Source: Terana coerulea (Eukaryota > Basidiomycota > Agaricomycetes > Polyporales > Phanerochaetaceae). From it: a stretch of 64,000 nt of DNA. Shown piece after piece: positions 61,774 through 64,000 of the stretch. Each line of letters begins with the position of its first letter. Position 1 is the first letter of the stretch. The DNA lies in NCBI GenBank assembly GCA_024811115.1, contig JAKOGH010000911.1:1-64000 (forward strand), in the 5' to 3' direction. The notes below the pieces were generated by a model. It was not told the origin of the DNA. It did not search any database and saw only the letters and a list, made by a program, of their open reading frames with translations. The position numbers and the translations under genes are program-made.

Positions 61774-63207
61774 ATGAGTATGCCAGACAGCGATGACCAG
61801 TGCGATGACCTGTCAAATGCTGTGCATCGTGCTCGCGGACCGCTGCTCAACTGCCTCTCTTTCTTCAACCACAAGACCGTCCGCAACCTGTGCGGGGAGA
61901 GGTGAGTTCATTTCACCCTTGTATGATCTGAGCTAAATACTTGGCACCATAGGCCGGGTACACCGCGACATTCTCACCTGGGTCACTCACGTCGGGCCTA
62001 TTAATCCGTCGATCACACTTTGCGAGTGGGTTTTGGTACTCTCGCCAAGTACAACCACGTTACCTCTGACTCTAGACATTCACTAGATATGTCCCAGCCC
62101 TCTGACCGTCAACTTCCTCGCTCGATTATTGTCGACGGCGAGGAATGGCACGTCGGGACCGAATACCTCATTGGCACAAAAGTCTACGGCCACTTACGAC
62201 TTACGCGACAAAACCGTCGTAAACGAAACGCTAATCAGAATAATTTTGGGACCTGCGGACGACGTTGTACTACCACAAGAAGTCTCGGGAGTATCGCGTG
62301 AACGGGAAGACCGTGATGTACGAGGCCGTTATAGCTTGTCGCCGGCAACTCTGCCAGGGTGACGACAAGCACCTTGTTCAAGTGCTCTTGCTCGGTATAC
62401 AATGCATAGGGTAAGCCTCTTTCCTCAGCTTACACTAGCGTACAAGACTTGACGGTCGATAGGCTTTACATCGCGGAATGGCACGATCAGGCGCCCCAAC
62501 GAGACGGATCCGGGAACGCTATCCTGCTGGAAATCATCGACCCGATATTGGCATCTCTTCTGATCCCACTTGCTGCTGCCGCGTTCCCCATCGTATGCAC
62601 AGGAAAGGCACCGACGCAGTCTGAACCACCCGATTTTGACGACTATGAAAGCTCACTGACAGAATGCTGCTACCATCTTAATGCATTACTCGCTATTCTT
62701 AGCAGCGTATCCGCGAGACCAAACCGAAATGGCTCTTTGCATGCATCCACACCCGACCGCTTGCCGCCGCACATCGTGCCAGCTCTCCGAAAGGTGTGGT
62801 TTCCTGCGCTCAAAACCCCGCGCAGGCTCTCCCCCGACTTGTACGAGCGCCGGACATACCTCCTGGGCATCTGGGAAAACCTTTGACCTGGGCTCAGGCT
62901 CAACGAGGCTGCACTGGAGCGCGAGAGTGCCCGCGCACCTCCGCAAGACGCGTCCTGGGCGAAGGAGCTGGAATGTCGGTGGAAAGAGTGCATCTGTTCT
63001 GGGAAGAAGCCCGACCGCTTCACGCATTCAATACGTGCGTGCACAGGCTGCGGTCGCGTTTTCTACTGCGGTAGAAAATGTCAGACGTTGTGAGTGATTC
63101 TCGCATACAATTTAAAGCCCAGTATGCGCTTGTACTGACACTTCTTTTTCAGGGACTGGCAGCAAGGCGGGCACCGGGAACAGTGCAGAGCACTTGCGTC
63201 TCAGTGA
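61774..63207 (+). CDS. MYND-type zinc-finger protein, frames broken
   Basis: The C-terminus is a clear MYND finger: CRWKECICSGKKPD, then ACTGCGRVFYCGRKCQT, and after a 62-nt intron LDWQQGGHREQCRALASQ. This is the usual Cys/His set, used for protein-protein contacts. Upstream pieces look coding: MSMPDSDDQCDDLSNAVHRA (61774), HRDILTWVTHVGPINPSI, DRQLPRSIIVDGEEWHVGTE, NGKTVMYEAVIACRRQLCQG and DGSGNAILLEIIDPILASLL. They need several frame changes to join: at the GGGG run 61894-61897, and twice between 62180 and 62280. An in-frame TGA at about 62884-62886 also separates YERRTYLLGIWENL from the MYND part. Either this is a decaying member of a large basidiomycete MYND family, or the sequence has indel errors. 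Function of the N-terminal part is unknown. Confidence 0.6.
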
Positions 63208-63697
63208 ACTGTCTCATATGCTTGTACTATGTAGCTTATTATCTCGAAAGGGTTTGTAGACGGGCTACCCGTGCAATACGGATAGGCCTATGGTTATACT
63301 TGAGCATTTCTTGGGTTGTCTCCAGGGATCCCTGCCAGGCGTGCTAGTAACGCGTACAATCCCACGTTCTAGTCACCGGAACCGCGGCACGCAAGGCGTT
63401 CTGGATCTGAGTGCACCGAAATATTTCGCCGTTTGTCTGTTGTACAAGAGTTCTCCCATGACACAAATAGAAGAGATGATGCACACCGCAGGGAGTGGGA
63501 ACAAACTACGTTAAGGGGGAAACGTCCAATAATTTCGGCGAACACAGACTCCAAACACAAAGATACGTATTCCGTGAAGAAGATTATAGTAGTATGCGCA
63601 TAGATACAGAGCGGCGAAATGAGGCGGCCTTTGACGTCCAGACTGGGGACGAAAGAGGGGGTTATCGGGGCGAGGGCGGGAGGGGAATACGAGCTTT
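63208..63697. other. Intergenic, nothing certain
   Basis: Between the MYND gene and the v-SNARE 3' end. The stretch at 63411-63460 (ACCGAAATATTTCGCCG, TTGTACAAGAG) weakly resembles part of the 98-bp terminal repeat at 51460. I could not find a matching partner, so no element is called. Confidence 0.3.
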
Positions 63698-64000
63698 TCA
63701 GTGGTGTGTTGCCTTCACAATCGAGACGACGATGATAACGATGATAATGACGATGGCAAGGCCGATGATGATTCTCATCTAGAACAAGGATATCACTGTC
63801 AGACCTTGTACACGACAGGGGTGGTATGTGCGTACTTTCATGTCTTTCCACCTAGCAGCATGAATTCCTCAGCAAAGCGTAAACTTATGACCGTGCACTC
63901 ATTACTCACCACATATTCTACAAGCAAAGCCAAGTTAGGCTCGTGAAACACCATGATTGATCCGGAGACACATACCTTGCGCACTCGGTTGGCTCCACGG
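63698..64000 (-). CDS. v-SNARE (synaptobrevin/Snc type), C-terminal part, runs off the window end
   Basis: Vesicle-membrane SNARE acting in fusion with the plasma membrane or endosomes. Only the last exons are in the window. 63976-64000 gives RGANRVRK, the end of the SNARE motif. An 8-nt exon (63910-63917) and a 16-nt exon (63836-63851) supply NMWWKDMK across their junctions, and 63698-63778 gives MRIIIGLAIVIIIVIIVV and SIVKATHH, a single C-terminal membrane anchor of about 20 hydrophobic residues. RGANRVRK-MWWKDMK followed by a tail anchor is diagnostic of synaptobrevins. Introns have normal GT-AG ends (63918-63975, 63852-63909, 63779-63835), all keeping frame. The 5' part lies beyond base 64000. 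Confidence 0.9.

Noticed and set aside
63369..63851. 160-codon minus-strand frame at the window end
   Set aside because: It runs through v-SNARE exons and introns out of phase; the spliced SNARE explains the coding signal.

Overview
The window looks like nuclear DNA of a filamentous basidiomycete (Agaricomycetes, probably a wood or litter decayer). Genes are dense and cut by many 45-70 nt GT-AG introns. A cellobiose dehydrogenase with a haem domain, a secreted alpha-amylase, a GH18 chitinase with a C-terminal chitin-binding module, and a tnp2-type transposase all fit that group. I worked from sequence only, with no database search; family names rest on motifs I recognise.

Layout. 0-18.5 kb: 5' part of an alpha-amylase (-), Zn2Cys6 regulator A (+), succinate dehydrogenase iron-sulfur subunit (-), a small unrecognised spliced gene (+), an FHA-RING ubiquitin ligase of the Dma1 type (+), Zn2Cys6 regulator B (-), and cellobiose dehydrogenase (-). 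Regulators A and B are paralogues pointing tail to tail around SDH2 and the ligase, and they share intron positions including a 6-nt microexon. 18.5-30.3 kb: about 2 kb of gene-free DNA, an Spg1/Tem1-type GTPase (+), a secreted chitinase (+), the exosome helicase MTR4 (-), and a small unrecognised gene (-).

30.3-39.3 kb is repeat-rich and gene-poor. It holds a 973-bp element with long terminal inverted repeats and a 7-bp direct repeat at its borders, a tandem duplication of about 530 bp, a broken hexose-transporter pseudogene beside a short minisatellite, and recurring short inverted motifs. 39.3-45.0 kb is again genic: catalase (+), ribosomal protein uL14/L23 (+), an unrecognised protein (-) and a tRNA-Asp with a small intron. 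45-52.4 kb is a transposon neighbourhood: a tnp2-type transposase (+), a divergent companion gene (-), and a young 552-bp TA-flanked inverted-repeat element. 52.5-64 kb carries two coiled-coil proteins sharing a C-terminal motif, a long Ser/Thr kinase between them (-), a MYND zinc-finger gene with broken frames (+), and the 3' end of a v-SNARE gene (-).

Two points for the reader. First, many genes, including ones expected to be essential (MTR4) or highly conserved (catalase), show apparent one-base frameshifts, mostly in homopolymer runs. Assembly indels are the simplest explanation, so broken frames here should not be read as pseudogenes without reads. Second, the amylase, regulator A, regulator B and CDH sit within 18.5 kb, which suggests, but does not prove, a carbohydrate-response neighbourhood. 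No CRISPR array or bacterial-type operon is present.
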